From Ignavibacteriota bacterium (GTDB lineage: Bacteria > Bacteroidota > Ignavibacteria > Kapaibacteriales > UBA2268): a DNA stretch of 40,528 nt. The position numbers were made by a program, and so were the translations under genes. Positions 25,618-33,375 of the stretch are shown here, one piece after another. The stretch is taken from NCBI GenBank assembly GCA_020437395.1, contig JAGQWJ010000027.1:1-40528 (forward strand), in the 5' to 3' direction. A model generated the notes under the pieces. It made no database searches, was not told the DNA's origin, and worked only from the letters and a program-made list of their open reading frames with translations. Within the stretch, counting starts at the first letter, position 1. Each line of letters starts with the position of its first letter.

Positions 25618-27081
25618 TTATTTTATAATACGCCTATCATCCAATAAATCAAAAATTGTTTTAACTGGATTAAAGAACTCATTTGGCATCTCTACGAATA
25701 CTGTATTCCAATTCGACATAGCCCCATTCCATAAACCTGGTAACTCTAATGCTTTAATTGGTTTGCCATTGTGAGTTTTTTCAGAGACAAAATAAGTATT
25801 TTCATCAACATAATCTAATAGATTGAATTTTTTACCTTTATGATTAGTAATTCCACAAATCATATCTACAGGATTAAAATGTGTCGATTTCTTAAGTTTA
25901 CTTAAATTATCTGGGTTCGATTTGTCTATCTGTGATGCTTCTAAAATCTGAGTATTAATTCTTCCATTACTTTCAACAAAAAAGGGTCCCCCCCCCGGTT
26001 GTCCTTCGTTTCTAACCATTGCACAGACTCTAAGTGGTCTATGTATTAGATCATAGATATTTTCCTTATCAACTTTTAAATAGAAAATATCTTTGTAGAA
26101 TTTTATAATTTCTTTTTTTAGTGACTTATCATTTGGGTCAGCTTCAAGTCTATCGGCAAATGAAAAAAGCTGTTTTTGTATTTTATAAAAGTATCCAGCT
26201 AGAATTTGTTTGAATTGATTAGACTCTCTATTGTTTGGAACTGTAATGACATTATCAATATTTTTAATAAAAACAACATCTGAATCTAAATTATTGAGAT
26301 TGAAGATTAGTGCACCGTGTCCACCTGGTCTAGTTAGATATTTGCCATATTCATCTATAATAGGGTTATTATTTAAATCAACTGCAATAGTGTTTGTTTT
26401 AGTTGATTGATGGCTCAAAGAACAATTAATATTAAATACTTCGAACTTTGCTATCCTATTTATCCTTTTCTGAATTTGTTTTCTATGTTCTTCCGACACA
26501 GTGAAATGAATTGATAATACACCATTAGTCAATATATATTCCTTTGATTCTTGAATATGCTCATAAATTGGTGTTCTCAGCATACCGTAGTAGCTGTGAA
26601 AAGGTACAAGTGCCTTAGGTAGTGAAGCCAGCCCTAATTTATCATCATCGAGTATTGCACTTAAAATATCAGTTAAATCAGTATCCTCATTTATTTCTAA
26701 TTCATTTTCATCACTGAATTGCTTTTTCATCTTTTTGTAAAATGGTAGGCGATTCAAATTTTTAAAAAAGTGAATTAGCTTTTCCTTGTTTTCCAAATCA
26801 GAATTTTTAATATATTTTAAAGTCGGCACTTCAGATTTACTTCTAAGCGAGATTAGATCTGCGAACATTCTAGTTGCAGCCCCAGAAGCAGGTACAAATT
26901 TTATACAATCTTTTTCTATGAGTAAATTCTTAAATTCTTCGTAATAATCCGGTTTTTCGAACTCACTTAGCCGTGTTATACCATCACTTAGCAGACATGG
27001 TGCGATAATATTTACTGGTTTAATCCCACTTTTGAATATCTCTATTTGTTCGTTTATTGTTAATTCTTTTGTTATACTCAT
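25618..27081 (-). CDS. DUF4301 family protein
   Basis: Protein of 487 residues matching the DUF4301 family, which is common in Bacteroidota and has no assigned function. Family features are CIKFVPASGAATRMFADL (about 60-77), which resembles the glycine-rich nucleotide loop of sugar nucleotidyltransferases, plus RPGGHGALIFNLN (about 252-264), VRNEGQPGGGPFFVE (about 357-371) and ELPGLWNGAMSNWNTVFVE (about 449-467). Cytosolic, no signal peptide. It lies 12 bp upstream of the PorE-like gene, so co-transcription is likely. The QPGGGP motif is encoded by a run of nine G, unusual in such an AT-rich gene. The nucleotidyltransferase idea is inference from the loop only. Confidence 0.8.
   Translation of the reverse strand: MSITKELTINEQIEIFKSGIKPVNIIAPCLLSDGITRLSEFEKPDYYEEFKNLLIEKDCIKFVPASGAATRMFADLISLRSKSEVPTLKYIKNSDLENKEKLIHFFKNLNRLPFYKKMKKQFSDENELEINEDTDLTDILSAILDDDKLGLASLPKALVPFHSYYGMLRTPIYEHIQESKEYILTNGVLSIHFTVSEEHRKQIQKRINRIAKFEVFNINCSLSHQSTKTNTIAVDLNNNPIIDEYGKYLTRPGGHGALIFNLNNLDSDVVFIKNIDNVITVPNNRESNQFKQILAGYFYKIQKQLFSFADRLEADPNDKSLKKEIIKFYKDIFYLKVDKENIYDLIHRPLRVCAMVRNEGQPGGGPFFVESNGRINTQILEASQIDKSNPDNLSKLKKSTHFNPVDMICGITNHKGKKFNLLDYVDENTYFVSEKTHNGKPIKALELPGLWNGAMSNWNTVFVEMPNEFFNPVKTIFDLLDDRRIIK
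25988..25996. repeat. Nine-base G/C homopolymer inside the DUF4301 gene
   Basis: C9 on the plus strand, G9 in the coding strand, reading CCG GGG GGG GGA (Pro-Gly-Gly-Gly, about residues 363-366). In the reading frame shown the gene is open. Loss or gain of one G would frameshift the last quarter of the protein. Confidence 0.95.
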
Positions 27082-27155
27082 TTCAATATTTTCTGTTGGT
27101 AGTTGTCATTGGGTTAATAAACTAATTCAATTTCTTTATTTAGACTGTAATTTCT

Positions 27156-27163
27156 TAATTTTG
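27156..27163 (+). promoter_or_regulatory. -7 box TAATTTTG before queF
   Basis: Exact TAnnTTTG element whose G lies 36 nt before the queF ATG, matching the spacing of boxes at 7319 and 34166. No good -33 TTTG is visible 19-21 bp upstream. It would drive the queF-queD-rocD-lipM-like run. Confidence 0.5.
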
Positions 27164-27198
27164 AAATAAATCTAATAACAAATATAATAAATACATAA

Positions 27199-27540
27199 AT
27201 GAATAACTTAGAAACATTTGAAAATCCAAGACCAGGTAGATATTTTTCGATAACTCACGAAAATCCTGAATTTACATCGGTATGTCCTATGACAGGATTG
27301 CCAGATTTTGGCAATATTATTATTAATTACGTGCCTGACAAAGTTTGTTTAGAGCTAAAATCATTAAAATATTATTTTCTTGCATATAGAGACAAGGGGA
27401 TATTTTATGAAGAAATAACAAACCAAATATTAGACGATTTGGTAGATGCTTGCGAGCCATTAGAAATGGAGATTATAAGTGAGTGGGGCACTCGGGGTGG
27501 AATGACTTCGACTATTGTAGCATCATATAGTAAAGAGTAA
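27199..27540 (+). CDS. queF: PreQ0 reductase (NADPH-dependent), short type
   Basis: Cytosolic enzyme reducing 7-cyano-7-deazaguanine to 7-aminomethyl-7-deazaguanine (preQ1) in queuosine synthesis. At 113 residues it is a unimodular YkvM-type QueF. The catalytic Cys29 sits in FTSVCPMTGLPDFG, with the partner Asp36. The QueF signature is ELKSLKYYFLAYRD, and a Glu-rich C-terminal strand follows. queD starts 3 bp later, so two queuosine genes are paired here; queC and queE are not in the window. Confidence 0.95.
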   Translation: MNNLETFENPRPGRYFSITHENPEFTSVCPMTGLPDFGNIIINYVPDKVCLELKSLKYYFLAYRDKGIFYEEITNQILDDLVDACEPLEMEIISEWGTRGGMTSTIVASYSKE

Positions 27541-27543
27541 TTT

Positions 27544-27963
27544 ATGGTAAGAATCGGAAAAGAATTTGTTTGGGAAATGAGCCATAGACTCCCATTTCAC
27601 GAGGGGCCATGTAAAAATATACATGGACACACATACAAAATGCTTTTGGAACTTGTGGGTGAAGTCAACGAGAATAAAATGTTAATTGATTTCTATGATA
27701 TTGAGAAAATAGTTAGACCGTTACTGAACAAATTAGATCATGCATTTCTTGTCGATAGTAATGATGATCTGATGATTAATTTTCTGAAAGAAAATCAGTT
27801 CAAGCATTATATTATTGATAATTTCTCTACGGCAGAAGATATGAGTGCTTATTTTTTAGATTTTTTAAAACCTGAATTTCAGAAGTTTGATAACCTGAAG
27901 GAATTGAAGATAAGAGTGTACGAAACAGCTGACGCATGGGCAGAAAGTGAATCAAGTTTATAA
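27544..27963 (+). CDS. queD: 6-carboxy-5,6,7,8-tetrahydropterin synthase
   Basis: PTPS-family zinc enzyme of 139 residues converting dihydroneopterin triphosphate to 6-carboxytetrahydropterin, the step that starts the 7-deazaguanine branch toward preQ0. Zinc ligands His13, His27 and His29 are in MSHRLPFHEGPCKNIHGHTYK, with Cys23 as the catalytic thiol; the later LDHAFLVD and VYETADAWAE motifs complete the active site. The extra CxxxxHGH arrangement fits QueD better than eukaryotic-type PTPS, and the queF neighbour confirms it. rocD begins 20 bp downstream. Confidence 0.93.
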   Translation: MVRIGKEFVWEMSHRLPFHEGPCKNIHGHTYKMLLELVGEVNENKMLIDFYDIEKIVRPLLNKLDHAFLVDSNDDLMINFLKENQFKHYIIDNFSTAEDMSAYFLDFLKPEFQKFDNLKELKIRVYETADAWAESESSL

Positions 27964-27983
27964 ATGAAGAAAGAGAAAATAAT

Positions 27984-29183
27984 ATGAGCAAGACTCAAGA
28001 ATTAATCGCAATAGAAGAAAAATACGGGGCAAATAACTATCATCCATTAGATGTAGTAATTAGCAAAGCTGAAGGAGTATGGGTTTATGATGTCGAAGAT
28101 AATCGATATTTAGATTGCTTAGCAGCATATTCGTCTGTAAACCAAGGACATTGCAATCCTCATATACTAAAAGCATTCAAAGAGCAAGCAGAGAAAGTCA
28201 CTATTACTAGTAGAGCTTTCAGAAATGATCAACTTCCAGCACTTTACAAAAAGCTACACGATATGACTGGCTTCGATATGTCTTTGCCTATGAATAGTGG
28301 TGCAGAAGCCGTAGAAACTGCAATCAAGGCAGCTAGAAGATGGGGATATAGAAACAAAGGGATAGCTAAAGACAAAGCTGAAATAATAGTTGCATCTGAT
28401 AATTTTCACGGTCGGACAACTACTATAGTTGGGTTTTCGACTGATGCACAATATAAAAAAGAGTTCGGACCATTCACTCCAGGTTTCGTAGTTTCTGAAT
28501 ATGGTAATATAGAATCTGTAAAATCATTAATAAATGAGAATACTTGCTGTATTATGATAGAGCCAATTCAAGGTGAAGCTGGTATTATAATTCCACCAGA
28601 TGGATATTTGAAGCAATTAAGAGAGCTTTGTGACCAACATAATATTTTATTAGCATTCGATGAGATACAATCTGGACTAGGTAGAAGTGGAAAAATGTTT
28701 GCACACCAATATGAAGATGTAGTTCCAGATATGGTAATAATTGGTAAAGCATTATCAGGTGGGTTTTATCCTGTTTCAGCTGTACTTTCAAACAAAGAAG
28801 TATTAGGCGTATTTGGACCGGGAGATCATGGTTCTACTTTTGGTGGTAATCCTTTAGGTGCAGCTGTAGCAACTGCTGCTTTGGAAGTTATAGAAAATGA
28901 AAATCTAATCCAAAAGTCATTTGATAATGGCAATTACTTTATGGAGAAACTAAAATCTATAAAAAGTAGCAAAATCAAAGAAGTTAGAGGAAAAGGACTT
29001 TGGATAGGATTGGAGCTAACTGAACCTGCGAGAAAGTATTGCGAGGATTTGATGGGATTAGGTGTACTTTGTAAAGAGACTCATGACTATGTAATTAGAA
29101 TTGCTCCTCCCTTGATAATTACAAAAGAAGAAATAGATTGGGCATTTGACAGAATCAAAGAAGTAGTAGAAAAATACGCATAA
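27984..29183 (+). CDS. rocD: Ornithine aminotransferase
   Basis: PLP-dependent class III aminotransferase of 399 residues. It moves the delta-amino group of ornithine to 2-oxoglutarate, giving glutamate semialdehyde, and so links arginine and proline metabolism. The start MSKTQELIAIEEKYGANNYHPL is typical of ornithine aminotransferases. Further features are YSSVNQGHCNP, MNSGAEAVETAIKAAR, NFHGRTTT, AFDEIQSGLGRSG and the PLP lysine Lys255 in IIGKALSGGFYPVSA, then GSTFGGNPLG. Its stop is directly followed by the ATG of the next gene (no gap). Confidence 0.94.
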   Translation: MSKTQELIAIEEKYGANNYHPLDVVISKAEGVWVYDVEDNRYLDCLAAYSSVNQGHCNPHILKAFKEQAEKVTITSRAFRNDQLPALYKKLHDMTGFDMSLPMNSGAEAVETAIKAARRWGYRNKGIAKDKAEIIVASDNFHGRTTTIVGFSTDAQYKKEFGPFTPGFVVSEYGNIESVKSLINENTCCIMIEPIQGEAGIIIPPDGYLKQLRELCDQHNILLAFDEIQSGLGRSGKMFAHQYEDVVPDMVIIGKALSGGFYPVSAVLSNKEVLGVFGPGDHGSTFGGNPLGAAVATAALEVIENENLIQKSFDNGNYFMEKLKSIKSSKIKEVRGKGLWIGLELTEPARKYCEDLMGLGVLCKETHDYVIRIAPPLIITKEEIDWAFDRIKEVVEKYA

Positions 29184-29912
29184 ATGCTCGACAATAAAAA
29201 ATATAGAATGATAATAGACCCTCCTAGTGAGGGTCTTTTCAATATGAATAGAGATGTAGAATTAATGGAGTCGCTCTCCCCAACTGACAGCCCTATTTTT
29301 CGTCTATATAGCTGGGATCCATGGTGTTTGTCACTTGGATACAACCAAAAAGATGACGGTATATTAAAAGATAAGCTTTACAAAGACGGTTACCAAATAG
29401 TCAAAAGACCTACTGGTGGTAGAGGAGTCTTTCACGCAAATGAGCTTACATACTCGATAGTCACTCATCTGGACAATACTCGCACTAAGGATTATGTTTA
29501 TCAAGAAGTACATACACTAATAGCAGAAGTGCTTAATAATATTGGATTAGAAGTTGATTTCGTGAAAACAAACCCAGACTTCAAGAATTTCTACAAATCT
29601 GACGAGAGGTCGGTCTCTTGCTTCGCCTCTTCTGCTCGTTACGAATTGACTCACAATAATAAGAAGTTAGTTGGCTCTGCACAACGAATATTCGGCAATA
29701 AGCTGCTGCAACACGGCTCGATACTTATAGATTATGGATTCGAACAGATAGCTGACTATACTACTGAAGACCCAGAAAAAGCGAATAAACTCAAAGATTT
29801 CACCCTAAAAACTGCCATTCCTATTAATGCAATTGCACCTCAGAAAATTAATGTAGAATCGCTAATTGACAGCTTTCAATCTACCTTCGAACGTTTGCAT
29901 ATCTTGGCATAA
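29184..29912 (+). CDS. LipM-like octanoyltransferase / lipoate ligase fold protein
   Basis: BPL/LplA/LipB-fold protein of 242 residues. The motifs are those of LipM-type octanoyltransferases: KRPTGGRGVFHANELTYSI (about 74-92; LplA proteins usually have RRxSGGGAVYHD), Cys146 in SVSCFASSARYEL, and Lys161 in KKLVGSAQRIFGNKLLQHGSIL. The enzyme would move octanoyl from acyl carrier protein to a lipoyl domain (GcvH or an E2 subunit) through a thioester at the Cys. A lipoate-protein ligase is the alternative. It starts directly at the end of rocD. The Cys in the LipM position argues for the transferase. Confidence 0.8.
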   Translation: MLDNKKYRMIIDPPSEGLFNMNRDVELMESLSPTDSPIFRLYSWDPWCLSLGYNQKDDGILKDKLYKDGYQIVKRPTGGRGVFHANELTYSIVTHLDNTRTKDYVYQEVHTLIAEVLNNIGLEVDFVKTNPDFKNFYKSDERSVSCFASSARYELTHNNKKLVGSAQRIFGNKLLQHGSILIDYGFEQIADYTTEDPEKANKLKDFTLKTAIPINAIAPQKINVESLIDSFQSTFERLHILA

Positions 29913-29922
29913 GTTTTGCTTT

Positions 29923-29951
29923 ATTCTCTTTATAACTTTAACAAAGAGAAT
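29923..29951. repeat. 9-bp inverted repeat upstream of small membrane gene
   Basis: ATTCTCTTT (29923-29931) and AAAGAGAAT (29943-29951) with an 11-nt loop, 11 nt after the LipM-like stop. No U-run follows on the plus strand, so attenuation, an operator, or mRNA processing between two parts of the operon are more likely than a terminator. Confidence 0.55.
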
Positions 29952-29956
29952 ACATT

Positions 29957-30073
29957 ATGTTATATTTTTCATTAATACTTTTGGTTGGTTCTATTGCTTT
30001 GCTTTTTTCTACCGCAAAAAATTTCTATAAGACATTCAAAGTAACACCAATACCAATACGAAAGAATCAGTAG
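29957..30073 (+). CDS. 38-residue single-helix membrane protein
   Basis: Small open frame MLYFSLILLVGSIALLFS (one transmembrane helix, about residues 2-19) followed by a basic tail, KNFYKTFKVTPIPIRKNQ, so the tail should be cytoplasmic (positive inside). The TAG stop is 2 bp before the ATG of the NlpC/P60 gene, the spacing of coupled genes. The hydrophobic stretch exactly followed by basic residues, and the tight junction, argue for a real gene, but homologues cannot be checked here. Role unknown. Confidence 0.5.
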   Translation: MLYFSLILLVGSIALLFSTAKNFYKTFKVTPIPIRKNQ

Positions 30074-30075
30074 TC

Positions 30076-30621
30076 ATGAGAAAGTTTCTAATCATAGCAT
30101 CGTTAGTTGCCATACTCTGGAGTTGTAGCTCTTATGTAAGGTTCACATCGGACGATTTGGATGATATAAAAACTTTCGGAAATTTAGTTTATGATGGAAG
30201 TAAAAAGATAATTGAGCAATTAGAAGAAGAATTGAACAATGAAAACAAAGGCAATAAGTTCGAAGGTCGCCTGCTTTCCTCTTCTAAAAAATGGCTCGGC
30301 ACTCCTTACCAATATGGTGGTACTACGCAATCTGGTGTAGATTGCTCTGGGTTTGTACTTAATGTGTATAGTGATTTAGGTTACAAAGTACCTCGAACTT
30401 CAAGAGAGCAGTATGAATATACGAAAAGAATTTCATCAAACGAAAAACTCGTGGGAGATTTAGTATTCTTCCGCCGAGGAAGTGATGTTGGCCACGTGGG
30501 TATATATGTAGGTAGTAATAAGATGATACACGCCTCAACTTCCAGAGGGGTTATAATCCAAGATTTGGACAATGAATATCTACAAAGAACCTTCGCAGGA
30601 TTTGGAAGGGTGAAGAGGTAG
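30076..30621 (+). CDS. NlpC/P60 family lipoprotein, cell-wall endopeptidase
   Basis: Peptidoglycan hydrolase-like lipoprotein of 181 residues. The lipobox has Cys17 (AILWSC). The NlpC/P60 domain (about 62-181) has GTPYQYGG, the nucleophile Cys90 in GVDCSGFV, PRTSREQ, VGDLVFF, His140 in GHVGIYVG and His152 in MIHAS, so the Cys-His-His triad is complete. The family cleaves D-gamma-Glu-DAP or related peptide bonds in the periplasm, similar to E. coli MepS (Spr), whose size it shares. It follows the small membrane gene. Its stop is 3 bp from that of the convergent barrel gene. Confidence 0.92.
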   Translation: MRKFLIIASLVAILWSCSSYVRFTSDDLDDIKTFGNLVYDGSKKIIEQLEEELNNENKGNKFEGRLLSSSKKWLGTPYQYGGTTQSGVDCSGFVLNVYSDLGYKVPRTSREQYEYTKRISSNEKLVGDLVFFRRGSDVGHVGIYVGSNKMIHASTSRGVIIQDLDNEYLQRTFAGFGRVKR

Positions 30622-30624
30622 AAA

Positions 30625-31095
30625 CTAAAGTGAAAACCCAAATTTGAAACTAACTGGATAACTAGGTATATTCTGCTTAGAATAAGTTGGACAAATAGCA
30701 CCACCAATGAACCAATCATCACCAATTGAATGCCTAAAGCCAACTGTAAAACTAATAGAGGTTGCAGTATTGAAATAGTGAAAATCCTTGTAGTTTTCAT
30801 ATACTATGGCTACACCTAAATCTAACTTTTTCTTATGACCAGAAATATAATGAATTCCTGCTAAGTAACTAGGACTCCAAGAGAAAAGCACTAAATTGAA
30901 AACAGAAACACCTGCTCGGAATCTCAAACTTCCTTCATTGATTGAATCTGTCGATGCCTCGTACAATTTAACTTCGAAGTTAGGAGCAAGTAACCCTTTT
31001 TGTGCCCCTTGAATTTCGTAGTAAAGAAAAGTACTTTCTTTGATATTAGAAAGTGCAAAAGTGGAAGATAATATAAACAATATTAAATATTTCAA
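30625..31095 (-). CDS. Small outer-membrane-barrel-like protein, last gene of operon
   Basis: Unrecognised protein of 156 residues. It has a signal peptide (MKYLILFILSSTFALS), then alternating amphipathic strands rich in Phe, Tyr and Gly, ending in FKFGFSL, a C-terminal pattern like that of outer-membrane barrels recognised by BamA. It resembles the gene just upstream: LDLGVAIVYENYKDFHYF, SISFTVGFRHSIGDDWF and YSKQNIPSYPV line up with VDIGASYFRKH, LGFEIGYRDYFSDNAVF and YSLDNPPV. The pair looks like an old tandem duplication. It overlaps the preceding gene by 4 bp (ATGA). Confidence 0.72.
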   Translation of the reverse strand: MKYLILFILSSTFALSNIKESTFLYYEIQGAQKGLLAPNFEVKLYEASTDSINEGSLRFRAGVSVFNLVLFSWSPSYLAGIHYISGHKKKLDLGVAIVYENYKDFHYFNTATSISFTVGFRHSIGDDWFIGGAICPTYSKQNIPSYPVSFKFGFSL

Positions 31096-31613
31096 AAGCT
31101 GTAACCTAAACTAACACTTATCATATATTGGAAATACTCTAAAAATTTTAAATTGACAGGAGGATTATCCAAACTATAAAATGGTGAAAACGTAAATCTA
31201 AAAACAGCGTTATCACTGAAGTAATCTCTATAACCAATTTCAAATCCTAACAACTGTTCTGTCTCTTTAAAATGTGGTTCACTAGGTTCGCTGTCATATG
31301 AACTTACAATGTGTTTTCTAAAATAACTTGCACCTATATCAACCCCTTTATCTAATCCAAAATATTGGACGAATCCTATAATTGGGTAACTATTAACTAC
31401 TGCAATACCTTGAAAACCAAATACTGCAGATCCATATTTTAAATAAGTTGTTGATTCTATGTCTAATATCTGGGTGTTGTAAATTGAATATTCAATATTA
31501 AATTCAACTGAAAAAGTGACACCAGGATAAGTTCCATAAATATTCAAATCTCTTGTTTCAGACTTAGCCTGTATATTAGTAATGAGTAACAATATAGTAA
31601 TTATTAATTTCAA
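31092..31613 (-). CDS. Small outer-membrane-barrel-like protein, third gene of operon
   Basis: Unrecognised protein of 173 residues with signal peptide MKLIITILLLITNIQA and a series of amphipathic strands (VTFSVEFNIEYSIYN, YGSAVFGFQGIAVVN, VFRFTFSPFYSLD), ending SVSLGYSF with the terminal Phe typical of outer-membrane barrels. About 8-10 strands would fit. It begins 7 bp after the stop of the large Cys-rich gene and overlaps the next gene by 4 bp, so it is part of the same operon. It is a diverged paralogue of that next gene. No function can be assigned. Confidence 0.72.
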   Translation of the reverse strand: MKLIITILLLITNIQAKSETRDLNIYGTYPGVTFSVEFNIEYSIYNTQILDIESTTYLKYGSAVFGFQGIAVVNSYPIIGFVQYFGLDKGVDIGASYFRKHIVSSYDSEPSEPHFKETEQLLGFEIGYRDYFSDNAVFRFTFSPFYSLDNPPVNLKFLEYFQYMISVSLGYSF

Positions 31614-31620
31614 ATAGATT

Positions 31621-33375
31621 CTATACTTTATTAGTTAAAATCATAACAGGCAAATCTTTCTTTTTGTCTATTTCAGCACAAGGACCACCTAATTTTGCTG
31701 CTAAAATTGTCCCACAAGGAGGCAATCCGCCACTTCCTTTCCCATAATTTTCTGGACAGTAATTATATTTGCTATTTAAATCAGGATTTGGAGTACCTTC
31801 ACAACAAGGAACTCCCTTCATTCCAGTGCCTAAATATGTTGAATCTATTAAAACCCTACCATTGTTCCAAGACATTCCTTTCCCATTTGGATTTAGTTTA
31901 CATGCATAATAACAGTTAAAACACTTTTCTGTACATTTTTCTGGTAAATTAACTGTGCAACAATCTGATTTATTTATAGTCTTTGTAGTGTCTCCTTCTG
32001 TATAATATTCTACATCTCCAAGCCACAATTTATAACTAGTTAACCTTTCAACATTAGGATTATAGGAGTTAGGATAAACAAAATATGCACATTTTTTATC
32101 GCACTTAGGTTTTTTTCTACAACCAATTCCTCGTTCACTATTAAACTTTGTACTACATAGTTCAACTTTATTACAACATTCATCTTTACAAACTCCATCA
32201 AAACCACCACAACAAAAAGTTGGAATATCACCGCCACAAAGACAACTATTAGAATTTTTACCATCTTTATTTCTATATTCACCTTTGAGCCCCATTAAAG
32301 CTCCCATTAATCCACTCAAAGAAGTTGGTAAACCGATTAATACTAACCATAAAACTGGTAATTCAAAAAACTCACATAAAAATGGAGCTTTATATGTATA
32401 TGCAGAAATGATTTTTTCCTCAAAACAATTAATTAAATCATTTCCTAAATGTGCTCCTTCGACTACACCACTTGTACACCATAACCCAATATCATGATTA
32501 AAACAACATTCTGATAAATCTGGTTCAAAGTGACCAACGCAAGGAGTTAATAAACTTATTTTACCAGTTTCACGAATAAAAGGTACAGAACATTTCATAT
32601 CGTGATTGATACACATACAATCGCCTTCTATTCCATATTTCTCTTTGCAATCCGAGACTTCTGGCTCTAATGGTAAGGGTTTTGGAGTTTCTTCATCTTC
32701 TTGAGTCTTATTTCGTTTTTTATCACTTTTATAGTATAAATTTTGAATTGCTAACCATCTTGCTAGAATAATAATAGAAACCGATTCCTCATATTTTTTT
32801 AAATTTGTTTCTGTTCTTTTAAAATTTAATGTTTGATCTAGATATTTTCTATTTTTATCAACATCAATTATATTGATATTTATACTATTAGCTTTTTCAT
32901 CAATTCTCGAAACAATATCCAATTTTAAATTAGGATTTAGCAGCTTTGCTTTTACTTCATTATCATTGTAATTTTGGTAGGTATTTTTTGAACCCTCTTC
33001 AAATATCTCTAAATATTCATTTAACCTTATTGTTCCATTAGATACAAGATTATCAAATTCATTTTTAAATGAATTAATTTCAGTCTCAGTATATTTAGTT
33101 TTTTGAAGTGAATTATTTATCTGATTTGGTTTATACTTAGACTTTTTAGAAGTACATGATTTTTTACTACATGATTTTCCTTCTTGTTTATTATTTGAGC
33201 AACAAGAATTTTTAGTTGTGTTACTAATTCCATTCGATGAAGTAACTAAATTATAATTCCTTCTTTTAGTTTGGCAACACCCACGTTTATTAGGTGAGTC
33301 AATAACTATTGAATTAGGACTTACAGTTAAGTTATTATTACTTGTATAGGCAATATTTGATTGATAAGTTAACAT
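31621..33375 (-). CDS. Large Cys-rich protein with phospholipase-A2-like motif
   Basis: Unrecognised protein of 584 residues with about 38 Cys. There is no obvious signal peptide. The N-terminal part (1-85) is basic with several CC/SC pairs; 85-215 is charged and helical. From about 240 come DCMCINHDMKCS, TPCVGHFEPDLSECCFNHDIGLWC and GNDLINCFEEKI. The CCFNHD resembles the CCxxHD active site of secreted phospholipases A2, followed by an Asp and Cys-Phe helix, but the canonical Cys three residues after His is missing (Gly). One hydrophobic segment lies at about 333-356 (LPVLWLVLIGLPTSLSGLMG). The C-terminal 220 residues hold most Cys pairs. The ATG directly follows the previous gene's TAA (TAAATG). 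PLA2-like activity is inference only. Confidence 0.75.
   Translation of the reverse strand: MLTYQSNIAYTSNNNLTVSPNSIVIDSPNKRGCCQTKRRNYNLVTSSNGISNTTKNSCCSNNKQEGKSCSKKSCTSKKSKYKPNQINNSLQKTKYTETEINSFKNEFDNLVSNGTIRLNEYLEIFEEGSKNTYQNYNDNEVKAKLLNPNLKLDIVSRIDEKANSININIIDVDKNRKYLDQTLNFKRTETNLKKYEESVSIIILARWLAIQNLYYKSDKKRNKTQEDEETPKPLPLEPEVSDCKEKYGIEGDCMCINHDMKCSVPFIRETGKISLLTPCVGHFEPDLSECCFNHDIGLWCTSGVVEGAHLGNDLINCFEEKIISAYTYKAPFLCEFFELPVLWLVLIGLPTSLSGLMGALMGLKGEYRNKDGKNSNSCLCGGDIPTFCCGGFDGVCKDECCNKVELCSTKFNSERGIGCRKKPKCDKKCAYFVYPNSYNPNVERLTSYKLWLGDVEYYTEGDTTKTINKSDCCTVNLPEKCTEKCFNCYYACKLNPNGKGMSWNNGRVLIDSTYLGTGMKGVPCCEGTPNPDLNSKYNYCPENYGKGSGGLPPCGTILAAKLGGPCAEIDKKKDLPVMILTNKV

Noticed and set aside
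31621..33375. Firm naming of the Cys-rich protein as phospholipase A2
   Set aside because: The PROSITE-type histidine signature is incomplete (Gly for the last Cys), and no calcium-loop GxCGxG is recognisable.
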